A stretch of 46,100 nt of DNA from Nitrospirota bacterium (lineage in GTDB: Bacteria; Nitrospirota; Thermodesulfovibrionia; Thermodesulfovibrionales; Dissulfurispiraceae). The notes below the pieces were generated by a model that had not been told where the DNA came from, made no database searches, and saw only the letters and a program-made list of their open reading frames with translations. The stretch covers positions 1 through 46,100 of the forward strand of contig JADFXU010000019.1 in NCBI GenBank assembly GCA_015233365.1, written 5' to 3'. Positions 8,557-17,879 of the stretch are shown here, one piece after another. The first letter of the stretch is position 1. The number at the start of each line of letters is the position of its first letter. Position numbers and translations under genes: made by a program.

Positions 8557-9708
8557 ATGCCGGAGCAACTAATAAAGCCTGATTTAAATTTTGTGAAAGA
8601 TATTATTGCGTCGGGTGGAGAATCGTTGAAAAAATGCTACCAGTGCTCAACCTGTACGGTAGTCTGTGGTGTGACGCCTGACGAAAAGCCTTTTCCGAGA
8701 AAAGAGATGATGTATGCTCAGTGGGGGATGAAAGACAAGCTGATAAGCAACCCCGATGTCTGGCTCTGCCACCAGTGCAGCGACTGTACCGCATACTGCC
8801 CGCGGGGAGCAAAGCCCGGAGAGGTGCTCGGCGCTATAAGGAAAATGGCGATCAAGAATTATTCGGCGCCGAGCGCATTGGCAAATATGACTGCCGACCC
8901 GAAATATCTTATCCTCCTGTTTGCACTGCCGGTCCTTATTTTCCTGGGGATTATCGGTTCGCTGGGCCATTTTTCGGACATCCCGAGAGGCGAGGACGGG
9001 GGAATCGTGTACTCGCACTTCATACCGGTTCCTTACATAGATACTGTGTTCATACTGGCGAGCGCCTTTGCCGTAATATCCTTTTTTATGGGCATTAAAA
9101 AATACTGGGCGGATATGAGCGCCGGTATGCAGTTGAAAGGCAATGTAATGGACAGCCTGAAGGCGACTATTGTCGATATACTGTCCCACGACAGATTCCA
9201 GAAGTGCAATGTCACAAAAGACCGCTCGACAGCGCACATGCTGGTTTTTTATGCGTTTATAGGCCTTGCTGTAACGACGGGATGGGGTGTCCTTTATCTT
9301 TACGGGCATGAAATCTTCGGCATCCAGGGTACGTCTCTTTTCCACTTTGGCGAAACGCCTTATCCACTCTACGATCCGATGAAGATCGTGGGCAACGCAA
9401 GCGCGTTTGCCCTGCTGCTCGGCATGCTGTTCGTTACGGCGAACCGTATGAAGAATGCAGAAAAGGCGGGCAGCGGTAGTTATTTTGACTGGCTCTTTAT
9501 TGTCGTCATCTTTACAATCGTGGTCACCGGTATTTTATCTGAAGTCTTGAGGCTTGCCGATGTTGACCCGATCGCTTATATTGTATACTTCATCCACCTG
9601 GTTTTTATCTTTTTCCTTTTCGCTTACGCACCATTTTCGAAAATGGCGCATATGGTATACAGGGCAACCGCAATGGTATTTGCTAGGCATGCCCAAAGGG
9701 AAGGGTAA
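8557..9708 (+). CDS. qmoC: Quinone-interacting membrane-bound oxidoreductase subunit C
   Basis: 383 residues fusing an HdrC-like head to a cytochrome-b-like membrane tail. The head has two [4Fe-4S] cysteine sets, CYQCSTCTVVC (about residues 28-38) and CHQCSDCTAYCP (about 71-82). The tail has about six hydrophobic segments, starting with LILLFALPVLIFLGIIGSLG and including SAFALLLGMLFVTANRM and FIHLVFIFFLFAYAPF, with histidines able to bind heme b. It anchors Qmo to the membrane and oxidises menaquinol. GTAGGAGGT at 8543-8551 sets the start, 11 bases after qmoB. Confidence 0.95.
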   Translation: MPEQLIKPDLNFVKDIIASGGESLKKCYQCSTCTVVCGVTPDEKPFPRKEMMYAQWGMKDKLISNPDVWLCHQCSDCTAYCPRGAKPGEVLGAIRKMAIKNYSAPSALANMTADPKYLILLFALPVLIFLGIIGSLGHFSDIPRGEDGGIVYSHFIPVPYIDTVFILASAFAVISFFMGIKKYWADMSAGMQLKGNVMDSLKATIVDILSHDRFQKCNVTKDRSTAHMLVFYAFIGLAVTTGWGVLYLYGHEIFGIQGTSLFHFGETPYPLYDPMKIVGNASAFALLLGMLFVTANRMKNAEKAGSGSYFDWLFIVVIFTIVVTGILSEVLRLADVDPIAYIVYFIHLVFIFFLFAYAPFSKMAHMVYRATAMVFARHAQREG

Positions 9709-9885
9709 TCAACGGGGACGGGATCATTCAATGGGGACTACACTAACCAAAGGGGAGGTGATAAGGGATTCATTACGGAGCCGGCTATTATTGATCGGCC
9801 AGGCCTGATCGGTATACGGCAGAGGCCCTTTTGTGTTAGTCTTACAGGATTTTAAAATAATTCATTCGTAAGGAGGAGAGAGTTC

Positions 9886-11964
9886 ATGAGTCCTACAATA
9901 CTTTTCGCTTTAGGTTGCGGCGTTTTGGGCGTCATATACGCCGTGATGACCGCAATGTGGGTATCGAAGCAGGACGCAGGCAGTGCCAAGATGCAGGAGA
10001 TATCCAATGCAGTTAAAGAAGGGGCATATGCTTTTCTGGCCCGCGAGTATAAAACTGTTGCAGTTGTAGCTATTCTCTTAGTTATCTTAATTGCTGTTGC
10101 CGGCCTTGGAATTTGGACAAGTATCGGTTTTATGATCGGTACAGTCGGTTCCGCACTCGCCGGTTTTGTCGGGATGTGGGTCACGGTCAGGGCAAACGTC
10201 CGCACCACACAGGCCGCTCACAAGGGGCTGAATGCCGCACTCGGTCTCGCTTTCAAGGGCGGATCAGTTACCGGCGTTATGGTCGTTGGCCTCGGAATTA
10301 TAGGACTTGCCGGTTTTTATTATGTCGCAAAGCAGGCTGCTCCTGAGATGGCCTTTCACGCCCTCGTAGGTCTTGGGTTCGGATGTTCACTCATGAGCGT
10401 TTTTGCCCGTATCGCAGGCGGTATCTACACAAAGGCTGCTGATGTTGGGGCAGACCTTGTCGGTAAAGTTGAAGCTGGAATACCTGAGGACGATCCCAGG
10501 AACCCGGCTGTTATCGCGGACAACGTCGGTGACAACGTGGGAGACTGCGCAGGTATGGCAGCCGACCTTTATGAAACATACACGGTCACGCTTGTTGCAG
10601 CAATGCTGCTTGCAAAGACGGTTTTCGGAGCAGACAGTCCGTGGGTGGAATTCCCGATGCTTCTCGGCGGCATATCAATCATAGCTTCAATTATCGGAAC
10701 ATTCGCGGTTAAGCTTGGTAAAAGCCAGTATATCATGGGCGCCCTCTATAAAGGGCTCGCAGTTGCAGGAATTCTTGCAGCAATAACATTTTATATAGTG
10801 ACGGGAAAGTTCCTGGAAGGCGCTGCTTCGGCTTCATTGGCCGCGCACCCGGCGTTTACACAGATGCATGTCTTCCTTATGGCACTTATCGGTCTCGTAT
10901 TGACCGGCCTGATCGTGGCCATAACTGAGTACTTCACCGCAAAAGAGTACAGCCCTGTGCAGCACATTGCAAAGGCCAGTCTGACCGGCCACGGCACAAA
11001 CGTAATCGCCGGCCTCGCGGTCAGCATGAAAGCAACCGGTGCGCCTGTTATAGTTATCGTTTGCTCAATCCTGGGCGCTTATTCATTGGGCGGCGGGTTT
11101 GCCGGTGATGCAGCCGGCGGTCTTTTTGCTATTGCTTTATCCGCTGTGTCGATGCTTTCAATGACAGGGATTGTCGTTGCTATTGACTCGTATGGCCCGA
11201 TAACAGACAATGCAGGCGGTATCGCAGAAATGTCGGGACTGCCTGAAGAGATCCGTAACATAACAGATCCTCTGGATGCAGTCGGCAATACGACAAAGGC
11301 TGTTACAAAGGGTTATGCCATAGCATCGGCAGCTCTTGCGGCCTTAGTCCTTTTTGCAGAGTATTCAAGATCGTTTCTTCCACTGGAGCTGAGATTCGAC
11401 CTTTCAAACCCGATGGTCATGGCCGGACTCTTCATCGGCGGTCTGCTCCCTTATTATTTCGGCTCGCTCCTTATGGAAGCTGTCGGAAAAGCGGCAGGCA
11501 GCATTGTTGAGGAAGTCAGAAGACAGTTCAGGGAAATCCCCGGCATTATGGAATACAAGGCAAAGCCGGAATACGGAAAGTGCGTTGATATTGTCACAAA
11601 AGGCGCCATAAAGCAGATGATGTTACCGGCGCTTATTCCTGTTGTTGTTCCTATTGTTGTAGGATTGTTTCTGGGTAAAGAGGCGCTCGGAGGCGTTCTT
11701 ATCGGAAGTATCCTGACCGGACTGTTCCAGGCAATCGCTATGACAAGTGGCGGCGGCGCATGGGACAATGCCAAGAAATCCTTCGAAGACGGCGTTACGG
11801 ATGACAAAGGCGTAGTTCATAAGAAAGGCAGCGATGGTCACAAAGCTTCTGTTACAGGTGACACGGTCGGCGATCCTTACAAGGACACCGCAGGACCGGC
11901 CATCAACCCGATGATCAAAGTCATCAACATCGTGGCACTGCTTATCGTTCCACTTATGAAGTAG
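9886..11964 (+). CDS. hppA: Membrane-bound proton-translocating pyrophosphatase, K+-independent type
   Basis: 692 residues, about 16 membrane segments. It hydrolyses pyrophosphate to pump protons outward. The active-site blocks are present: [20 protein letters not shown] followed by [20 protein letters not shown], and near the C-terminus [18 protein letters not shown]. The segment [10 protein letters not shown] carries Lys and Thr at the two positions that separate K+-independent enzymes (GNTTKAxTKG) from K+-dependent ones (GNTTAAxGKG). AAGGAGGAG at 9871-9879 sets the start. It sits 177 bases after qmoC in the same direction. Its natural substrate here is the PPi released by Sat, so it would recover part of the ATP cost of sulfate activation. 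Confidence 0.97.
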   Translation: MSPTILFALGCGVLGVIYAVMTAMWVSKQDAGSAKMQEISNAVKEGAYAFLAREYKTVAVVAILLVILIAVAGLGIWTSIGFMIGTVGSALAGFVGMWVTVRANVRTTQAAHKGLNAALGLAFKGGSVTGVMVVGLGIIGLAGFYYVAKQAAPEMAFHALVGLGFGCSLMSVFARIAGGIYTKAADVGADLVGKVEAGIPEDDPRNPAVIADNVGDNVGDCAGMAADLYETYTVTLVAAMLLAKTVFGADSPWVEFPMLLGGISIIASIIGTFAVKLGKSQYIMGALYKGLAVAGILAAITFYIVTGKFLEGAASASLAAHPAFTQMHVFLMALIGLVLTGLIVAITEYFTAKEYSPVQHIAKASLTGHGTNVIAGLAVSMKATGAPVIVIVCSILGAYSLGGGFAGDAAGGLFAIALSAVSMLSMTGIVVAIDSYGPITDNAGGIAEMSGLPEEIRNITDPLDAVGNTTKAVTKGYAIASAALAALVLFAEYSRSFLPLELRFDLSNPMVMAGLFIGGLLPYYFGSLLMEAVGKAAGSIVEEVRRQFREIPGIMEYKAKPEYGKCVDIVTKGAIKQMMLPALIPVVVPIVVGLFLGKEALGGVLIGSILTGLFQAIAMTSGGGAWDNAKKSFEDGVTDDKGVVHKKGSDGHKASVTGDTVGDPYKDTAGPAINPMIKVINIVALLIVPLMK

Positions 11965-11980
11965 CCGAATATTTTCGATA

Positions 11981-12014
11981 AAAAGGCCGGCAGAAGTTTC
12001 TGCCGGCCTTTTTT
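11981..12014 (+). terminator. Intrinsic terminator after hppA
   Basis: A perfect 14-base stem, AAAAGGCCGGCAGA (11981-11994) with TCTGCCGGCCTTTT (11999-12012), a four-base loop and a T-run. It closes the sulfate-reduction block. Confidence 0.93.
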
Positions 12015-12484
12015 AATAATACGCATTAAACCGTCATTGCACCCCGTCATTCCCGCCCCCGGCAACGGCATTGGAGGGCAGGCTCCGTAGGGAATCCATA
12101 TTTCCCTCGAGAGAAAGGATACTTCTGAAAGAGCGCTGTGTCCTCACAGAACCTAACAGCGGACCGTTATCATACTGGTGAGTGGTGTTCTTCCTGTAAT
12201 CTGGATCGCGTTTGTGATCTGATAACTGGTTCTTTCCGTTCGTACGTGCGCCACGAGGCTGCACGAAAAGATAAGGGCAGGCCCCTCGGAGTCGGCTTAC
12301 AGTAGCGGGCTCCAAACACCTTCTGTTCTTATAACTGCAGGTATGCGATATTACAGGCTGGGTCACCCATTAAAGTTCTGTCCTGATTACTCCAAAAAGC
12401 GGGTCAAATGACCATTTCTGTCAACACTGTTATGAAAACAACAAAAAGATCTGCATTGTGTCTTGTGGCTTGACGCTTGGGGGA
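12015..12484. other. Intergenic region between convergent hppA and the sensor kinase, with a REP-like remnant
   Basis: About 470 bases with no convincing gene. Bases 12039-12098 hold CCCCGTCATTCCCGCC and, some 45 bases on, TAGGGAATCCAT, the two ends of a common dispersed palindromic sequence (CGTCATTCCCGC...GGGAATCCA) with an unrelated-looking middle. A minus-strand reading frame across 12034-12366 includes this repeat and shows no family features. The rest shows nothing recognisable. Confidence 0.4.
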
Positions 12485-14314
12485 TCACTGGGGCAACTCT
12501 TCTTCAGGACTAAACTTCTCAGATGTGAGAGGCAGTACAAAACGGAATATGCTCCCTTTACCGTGTTCCGACTCCACCCAGATGCGGCCTCCGTGCCGGT
12601 TTATGATCTCTCTGCAGATCGCAAGTCCCAACCCGGTGCCGTGAGGTTTGGCGGTCAGGGTATCGCCTATCTGCTGGAACTTGTCGAATACCTTGTCCTG
12701 ATCTTCTGCGTTAATACCTATGCCGGTATCGGCAACGCTTACTATAATTTCTCTGTCATGAAGGCAGGCACCGATAGTGATCCCTCCTCGCTCGGTAAAT
12801 TTCACCGCATTGGATATAAGGTTAAGCAGTACTTGCAGAATGCGGTCACGGTCGGCCGAGATGGGCGGCAAATCGTTACTGAGCTCCACGTTCATAGATA
12901 ACCCTTTGCTCTCCACCTGTTGCCTTGAGAGTGTCACAACATGGTTCACAATTTCAGGCAGATCGGTTTTATCGAAATGCCATTCCACCCGTCCCGCATC
13001 CAGTTTTGCCAGGTCGAGCACATCATTGATAAGCCTGGTCAGCCGTTCACCTTCCGACACGATAATGTCAAGATTGGAGCGTATCTGCTGTGCGCTGCGC
13101 ATCGCTTTTTTGTCTCCAGGATCAAGGCGGGGAGCAATGTCCGCTTCCATCTTATTTTTGATCAGCTTTGCGAAGCCGAATATCGAGGTCATCGGCGTGC
13201 GCAATTCGTGCGACACCGATGACAGAAAATTACTTTTGGCGCGGCTGGCGGCCTCGGCCCGGTCCGTCGCCACAACCAGTTCTGCGGTCCGCTTCTGTAC
13301 TAGGGTTTCGAGATTCTCCTTCATGGTCTGGACGGCGGTCTTTCCGCGCACCCAGTCACGGTAGCCAAGCAACGACAAACAGAGGGTCACCAGAAAAAAG
13401 AGAACCACCATAACGGATGTTTTCAAAGCTTCATCACGCCAGTCTGCGAGATATTCCTCTGTGGAAAGGCCTGTGATAATATACAGGGGGTAGCCCGCAA
13501 TCCTGCGGAAGCTCATGGTCCGTTCGACCTTGTCCACTTTGGAAAACGCGTGGAAAGTGCCTGAACTCCTCCCTGCTTTGACCAGTTCAAGAAATTCAGA
13601 CGATACTGTTTTCTGGCCGATGGAACTGCCAACTTTCCCGGGTTCAGGGTAGCGTGCGACCAGACCCAATTCCTCGTCACGGAGGGTGATAGAGCCTTGT
13701 TTGCCGACATCGATAGAGGCGAACACCTTTATGAAACTCTCTAGGGTAATCACGCCGTAAACAACGCCGGAAAAAGATCCGTCAGGCTTATTGAGGCGTC
13801 TGGCCAGAATAATCACCCATTTCCCGCTGACCCGTCCGACCACCGGCTTGGAAATCACGAGTCTTGCCTTTGGGTTTTCGCGCAGGCGAACAAAGTACTC
13901 CCTGTCGGCAATATTTGCCTTCAGCCCGGCAGTAACGTCTGTCCCGTAGATGATATTCCCCTGTAAGTCAGCCATTCTCATTCCGTCGAGCTCCGGGAGA
14001 CGCGCACATTGCCGGGCAATGAACCTGTTCACCTTTTGCCCTTCAATACCCCCGCTGGCAACCTGCTTTTCGATTTCATCCGATATGGCGAGCAGCGTCA
14101 CATCGACCTTGTCAATTGCACCGCTAATGTAGCGCTCCAGCACCTGTGAAAGGTTCTGTGCCGTAACAACTGCGCGTTCCTCATGCTGAAGCAGGCTCCG
14201 GCGCAGCGACAATCCGGACAGGGCAATTACGAAAAGGTTGATTAAAATGACGGCTGTCGCCATCCTCTTGATAAACAGGCCTTGGGAAGCCGGAGACTTG
14301 TCTCCTTTCTTCAT
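12485..14314 (-). CDS. Sensor histidine kinase with double-Cache extracytoplasmic domain
   Basis: 609 residues. TM1 is at about 20-34, a periplasmic Cache-like sensor at about 45-290 (RADLQG-like MADLQGNIIYGT, DREYFVRL, VVGRVSGKWVI, typical dCache blocks), and TM2 at about 298-317. Then come a coiled linker, a HisKA domain with the phosphorylatable His369 in SVSHELRTPMTS, and a HATPase domain with N-box LNLISNAVKF and glycine boxes DTGIGI and GTGLGLAI. There is no receiver domain and no response regulator gene beside it, so it is an orphan kinase. AAAAGGA lies 8 bases before the ATG. The ligand is unknown; small organic acids or amino acids are common for this sensor class. Confidence 0.9.
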   Translation of the reverse strand: MKKGDKSPASQGLFIKRMATAVILINLFVIALSGLSLRRSLLQHEERAVVTAQNLSQVLERYISGAIDKVDVTLLAISDEIEKQVASGGIEGQKVNRFIARQCARLPELDGMRMADLQGNIIYGTDVTAGLKANIADREYFVRLRENPKARLVISKPVVGRVSGKWVIILARRLNKPDGSFSGVVYGVITLESFIKVFASIDVGKQGSITLRDEELGLVARYPEPGKVGSSIGQKTVSSEFLELVKAGRSSGTFHAFSKVDKVERTMSFRRIAGYPLYIITGLSTEEYLADWRDEALKTSVMVVLFFLVTLCLSLLGYRDWVRGKTAVQTMKENLETLVQKRTAELVVATDRAEAASRAKSNFLSSVSHELRTPMTSIFGFAKLIKNKMEADIAPRLDPGDKKAMRSAQQIRSNLDIIVSEGERLTRLINDVLDLAKLDAGRVEWHFDKTDLPEIVNHVVTLSRQQVESKGLSMNVELSNDLPPISADRDRILQVLLNLISNAVKFTERGGITIGACLHDREIIVSVADTGIGINAEDQDKVFDKFQQIGDTLTAKPHGTGLGLAICREIINRHGGRIWVESEHGKGSIFRFVLPLTSEKFSPEEELPQ

Positions 14315-14500
14315 CTCTATGTCCTTTTACCCAGTATTAAAGTACCGACGCTGATGTTCTTATTATTAAAGTTATACTATACCCTAAGTTAAGCCATTCA
14401 TAGTCTAAAGAAAAAGAAAAAAAGCACTTAACGGGCGATAGTACTTTTTAAAATATGGTTGCGAACCAAACAAAAACTATTACCCAATAAGTAAGGAATT

Positions 14501-14779
14501 ATGAAACAGAACTGCAACAAAAGCAAGTGCAGAATCAATAAAGTTGACGTAACGGCAGACACATTGACAGACAGGGGCAGCATAGCGTTATTTGTGGCTG
14601 AAATAAACGCCCTCACTTTTCTTGAAAGGTCTCCCTTTCCATTCGTAATCTTCACAGAATTTCGTCCGCCTGAAACTATCAATTGGTCGGTGAATTCCGC
14701 TCCATTTCCGAGCGCAGAAAAAATGCGGGTTATCAGGTGCACCGTAGCCGCAGCAAAAAAAAGCACCCTCGGAAGTTAA
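14501..14779 (+). pseudogene. Possible transposase N-terminal remnant (IS1380-like), uncertain
   Basis: A 92-residue frame whose first 35 residues (NKVDVTADTLTDRGSIALF) resemble the opening of IS1380-family DDE transposases, which typically read as a short basic head, then LTxRGGLALF. The remainder does not match, so if real it is a truncated relic. TAAGGA is positioned before ATG 14501. No terminal repeats or downstream DDE blocks are seen. It may equally be a chance frame: a minus-strand frame at 14428-14766 covers the same DNA. Apart from this, the 461-base gap 14315-14775 shows nothing recognisable. Confidence 0.25.
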
Positions 14780-15123
14780 AACAACTTCTCTTCAACAGAT
14801 ATATTTGCGGCCGCCAGCCTTTTGTAATCTTCCTGTAAGCGGGCATTTGCAATATTTGTGTTGATCCTGGCATCCTTTGCGGACTCTTCAGCCGAACCAA
14901 ACAAATAAACCTTCGATATCTTTCTTTCCTCACTGCCGATTTTGAATGCAAAAATTCCAAGAAGCAGATACATATTCACTTCTCTCTTCAACTCTTCCGT
15001 ATTTCCGGTATGAATTTTCTGAGAAACATACTGCTTCTGAAGATCAACCGTTACACCGATTTTTAAGCCTTTTTTTGCAGAGGCAATAAAATCCTCCAGT
15101 CTTACAAGATCAGATATTATCAT
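14776..15123 (-). CDS. Hypothetical protein, 115 residues
   Basis: I do not recognise the family. The gene is supported by a strong ribosome binding site (GAGGAGG on the minus strand, 15128-15134), a good upstream promoter (15193-15220) and a protein-like composition. Visible features: an N-terminal amphipathic helix (LVRLEDFIASAKKGLKIG), a hydrophobic stretch MYLLLGIFAF (about 51-60) too short and isolated for a sure membrane span, and a charged alanine-rich C-terminal half (SAEESAKDARINTNIANARL) likely helical. No cysteines. It is transcribed with the same polarity as the genes on both sides but separated by about 180 bases from the TAXI gene. Confidence 0.7.
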   Translation of the reverse strand: MIISDLVRLEDFIASAKKGLKIGVTVDLQKQYVSQKIHTGNTEELKREVNMYLLLGIFAFKIGSEERKISKVYLFGSAEESAKDARINTNIANARLQEDYKRLAAANISVEEKLF

Positions 15124-15192
15124 CGTCTCCTCCTCGAAGTCAGAAATCTACAAAATTATCAAGGCGCAAATTACGATACGCTTCTTAATTTA

Positions 15193-15220
15193 ATTATGCC
15201 GCTTTCAGGGGTATTGTCAA
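15193..15220 (-). promoter_or_regulatory. Sigma-70-type promoter for the 115-residue gene
   Basis: On the minus strand: TTGACA (15215-15220, perfect -35), a 16-base spacer, and CATAAT (15193-15198, five of six -10 bases), about 70 bases upstream of the start at 15123. Confidence 0.6.
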
Positions 15221-15302
15221 TAAGGATGTGAAAGACATTACTTCCGGAAATCAACATCCCTGGATAAATGTCTACGGTGAGTAGAAGGTTAAGCCTGTGA
15301 TG

Positions 15303-16595
15303 TTATTGATGGCTTAGTCTGATAAGCTTAACCCTGATCAGATTAACATGCTGCTGAAGTTTATAGGCCTCGTCCAAAAAAGCCAACGGCACCGAGATGC
15401 TGATGATCCCGGCCTCGATCCGGTCAAGCTTTTCACGATATCCCGGCGTATCCTCTGGTCTGGAATTTTGAACTATTTCCATTTCAAGATTCTTGAGTTC
15501 CCGATACCATCGAAGGAATTTCCTGCGGTGACGCCATGAATAGAGCCAGGGCAGGCTTCGGATTATGGGGATCAGGATTATGGCCGCAGGGACTAAAAAT
15601 AAAAGCGTGCGGTCAACGAACGCGGCCAGCCCGAATGGAAGATAGTCCAGCAAAAGAGGCCGTCCTGATTTATAAAACCTCTCTGCATAAATTGAGGAGG
15701 GGATGCTCAGCCCCTTTGGCGAGGGGAACTCTCCCTGTTTATTTACCCAGCCGGCGTTGCTGTGAATCTCAATAGCAGCTTCAAGAAGCAGATATACCAC
15801 GGCAGGATGCAGGTCTTTACGCACAATAAGATTTGTCGTCGCGGCCAATAGATGAACATCTTCACTCGGCATTTTCTTCGACAAATCGAGTATGCCTTTG
15901 GGTAATACGACATGCGACAATGCGGGGATAATACGTGTGTAAGCCTCAGCCTGCCTGAAATTCATAAGCTTAATGTCTGGGGCATACAAAAGTTCTTTAA
16001 TAAGGGCATTGTCCTCTGTCCATGTAATCATAACCGCATCCAGTTTGCCTGCCAATAAGTCCCTGCCGGCAGCAACACCTGAAATGTCAAATAACATGGT
16101 TGGCGGTGTCGCAATATTAGTTGCAGTCAGCAAATCAATGGCCAATTTGCGCACTCCGCTCCCCTCGGGTCCGATCGCAATCCTCTTGCCCCCGAGTTCC
16201 GACACATCATAAAACGTCTCCTGGCTTCTATAAAAAACCCAAAGGGGGGCGTAGCTTATAGCCCCGAGGGAAACGAGATTATGCGCGTCTGAGAGCGGAG
16301 TCGTTCCGTCCTGCACAAAACCGGCATCAACATGAAATGATCCATCGCCAAGGCGGTTGAGATTTTCAACGGAACCTGTAGACGGAAGCAGCGTAATATG
16401 AATGCCCTTGCGTGCCAGGACCTGTCGGTAACGCTCACCCCAGGCTGCATAACTCCCGCCTTCGGAACCGGTAGTCATTATCAGGGCGGCAGGAGGCCTG
16501 AAATGATATGCGATCAGAATCAATATGATTACGATGAACAGGACAAGGGCAAGAATGACCAGAAGGCCACGACTGGATATCGAAGAATTGCTCAT
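15303..16595 (-). CDS. TAXI-family TRAP-type solute-binding protein with two membrane anchors
   Basis: 430 residues from ATG 16595, preferred over the upstream ATG at 16646 because AAAGGAG lies 8 bases before it. One N-terminal membrane segment (LLVILALVLFIVIILILIA) is followed by a TAXI periplasmic binding domain (MTTGSEGGSYAAWGERY, then LPSTGSVENLNRLGDG), a second hydrophobic segment (TLLFLVPAAIILIPII, about residues 335-350) and a cytoplasmic helical tail. TAXI proteins bind small carboxylates or amino acids for TRAP transporters. No TRAP permease gene is nearby. The tail with its own C-terminal membrane span suggests a sensing or partner-recruiting role, which is inference. Confidence 0.87.
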   Translation of the reverse strand: MSNSSISSRGLLVILALVLFIVIILILIAYHFRPPAALIMTTGSEGGSYAAWGERYRQVLARKGIHITLLPSTGSVENLNRLGDGSFHVDAGFVQDGTTPLSDAHNLVSLGAISYAPLWVFYRSQETFYDVSELGGKRIAIGPEGSGVRKLAIDLLTATNIATPPTMLFDISGVAAGRDLLAGKLDAVMITWTEDNALIKELLYAPDIKLMNFRQAEAYTRIIPALSHVVLPKGILDLSKKMPSEDVHLLAATTNLIVRKDLHPAVVYLLLEAAIEIHSNAGWVNKQGEFPSPKGLSIPSSIYAERFYKSGRPLLLDYLPFGLAAFVDRTLLFLVPAAIILIPIIRSLPWLYSWRHRRKFLRWYRELKNLEMEIVQNSRPEDTPGYREKLDRIEAGIISISVPLAFLDEAYKLQQHVNLIRVKLIRLSHQ

Positions 16596-16667
16596 CCTCG
16601 CGTCTCCTTTATTGTTTATGTAAGCATTCATCTCCGGAGCCTGCAACCAAGCCTCCTGCCCTGCATG

Positions 16668-16973
16668 TCATGCTTCCCTCAATATTTTGAGAGATAGCTC
16701 TGCGACTATGTTCTTCACCTTTTCCCTGTAAGCCAGCATATGGGGCGTTTCAAGATGATCGCGGAGGGCTTCGAGGCTTTCCCACTTTTCGATAACAGTC
16801 ACAACATTTTCATCCAAAATTTGTGGCGGAAGTTTGGCATCGATATCGACTGCCGGAAAATATTCGATACACCCTTTTTCCTCTCTGACCTTCGGCACAT
16901 TAGCCTTAAAGAGTTCGAGAAAACCGGCAAGACTTCCTGTCTTTACGCGGATCGTCGCAATTACATTTATCAT
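16668..16973 (-). CDS. Small ABM-domain protein (putative quinol monooxygenase-like)
   Basis: About 101 residues with the ferredoxin-like antibiotic-biosynthesis-monooxygenase fold: MINVIATIRVKTGS opening strand, EKGCIEYFPAVD, VTVIEKWESLEALRDHLETPHM. Proteins of this kind (YgiN-like) are often dimeric cofactor-free oxygenases acting on quinols, but many members have no known substrate. ATG 16973 is preferred because AAAAGGG is 8 bases upstream; ATG 16979 would leave only about 2 bases. It lies between the flavin reductase gene and the TAXI gene, all on the minus strand. Confidence 0.85.
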   Translation of the reverse strand: MINVIATIRVKTGSLAGFLELFKANVPKVREEKGCIEYFPAVDIDAKLPPQILDENVVTVIEKWESLEALRDHLETPHMLAYREKVKNIVAELSLKILREA

Positions 16974-17034
16974 ATTCATTTCCCTTTTGTGTTCCCGAAA
17001 TATTCATTCCGGGAAGTCCGCTCTGCGGCGGAGA

Positions 17035-17610
17035 TCACTGTTTTATGATACTCTTCCCAATAGAGAAAGCTTCTCCGAGATAGTCGCCGACTTTATGATA
17101 GTGTCGCATCTCCGGGCTGAAGATGATGGGTCTCACTTTTTCGATGTCAGGAACTCCTTTTTCGCTGAGCACGGATTCATCTGCCTTGACATCAAAGATC
17201 TCTCCGATAAATTGGGTGTGAAGTCCGATTTCTATTACATGAATTACTTTACACTCCAGGATCAAGGGAAATTCTTTCAAATAAGGGGCATCGACTATTT
17301 CACTTTTTACAGGTGTAAATCCGGTGGCGGCAAACTTGTCCTCATTCCTGCCCGAAACCGATCCAAAATAATCGGCTTCCCTGGCATGGACTTCAGAGGG
17401 AATGCTCAAAGTAAATGCTTTTCGTTCCACAATATTGCCGTAACTGTATGTCGCTTTCCTGAGAGAAATCGCCACACAAGGAGGCTTAGAACAGCAAATT
17501 CCTCCCCATGCAATAGTCATAACGTTCGGTTTCCCTTCCTTATCGTATGTTCCGACAACCCATACCGGCGTCGGATAAAGCAGTGTTTTAGGACCCAAGG
17601 ACTTCTTCAT
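17035..17610 (-). CDS. Flavin reductase family protein (flavoredoxin-like)
   Basis: 191 residues of the FMN-binding split-barrel flavin reductase family. It opens with [20 protein letters not shown], then [23 protein letters not shown] and [18 protein letters not shown], the blocks seen in flavoredoxin-like proteins of anaerobes. It would bind FMN and move electrons between NAD(P)H or ferredoxin and acceptors; the substrate is unknown. The start is ATG 17610, which has GGGAGG with 5-base spacing; the in-frame ATG at 17631 lacks a binding site. The ABM-domain gene follows 61 bases downstream. Confidence 0.9.
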   Translation of the reverse strand: MKKSLGPKTLLYPTPVWVVGTYDKEGKPNVMTIAWGGICCSKPPCVAISLRKATYSYGNIVERKAFTLSIPSEVHAREADYFGSVSGRNEDKFAATGFTPVKSEIVDAPYLKEFPLILECKVIHVIEIGLHTQFIGEIFDVKADESVLSEKGVPDIEKVRPIIFSPEMRHYHKVGDYLGEAFSIGKSIIKQ

Positions 17611-17879
17611 TATATTATCCTCCCAAGCCATGCTTAGAATAATCGAATTTCTACTTGCACACTTTCAATTTTAGCATGAATGGGGGGCAGGGAGTGAGTG
17701 GCTGTTACGGTATAGCGCCATGCAAGGTTTCCACAGGAATTCAACACGCTTGGCGAGATGTCCGCGGTGTTGAGAAGGTGAAAGCCGCGCTCCTGTGATT
17801 TTTTTGGTCGGGTGTATAGCAAGAATCGGGTTGTATCCTTTTGTTCAGCGCGTTATCATAAAACAGGTAGATAACTATA

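Noticed and set aside
9709-9885. A short leader peptide (GTG near 9758) in the qmoC-hppA gap
   Set aside because: It has a fair GGGGAGG site but only about 17 codons, no terminator/antiterminator pair and no run of one amino acid to support attenuation.
12034-12366. Minus-strand frame of 110 residues in the gap after hppA
   Set aside because: It runs through a REP-like remnant and ends with the NDG-type peptide such repeats often encode; no family features or binding site.
14428-14766. Minus-strand frame of 112 residues with hydrophobic stretches
   Set aside because: No good binding site, overlaps another weak frame, and the hydrophobic part comes from AT-rich DNA.
16834-17637. Plus-strand open frame of 267 residues
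   Set aside because: It lies antisense to the flavin reductase and ABM-domain genes, has no family features, no binding site, and low-complexity basic and aromatic runs typical of shadow frames.
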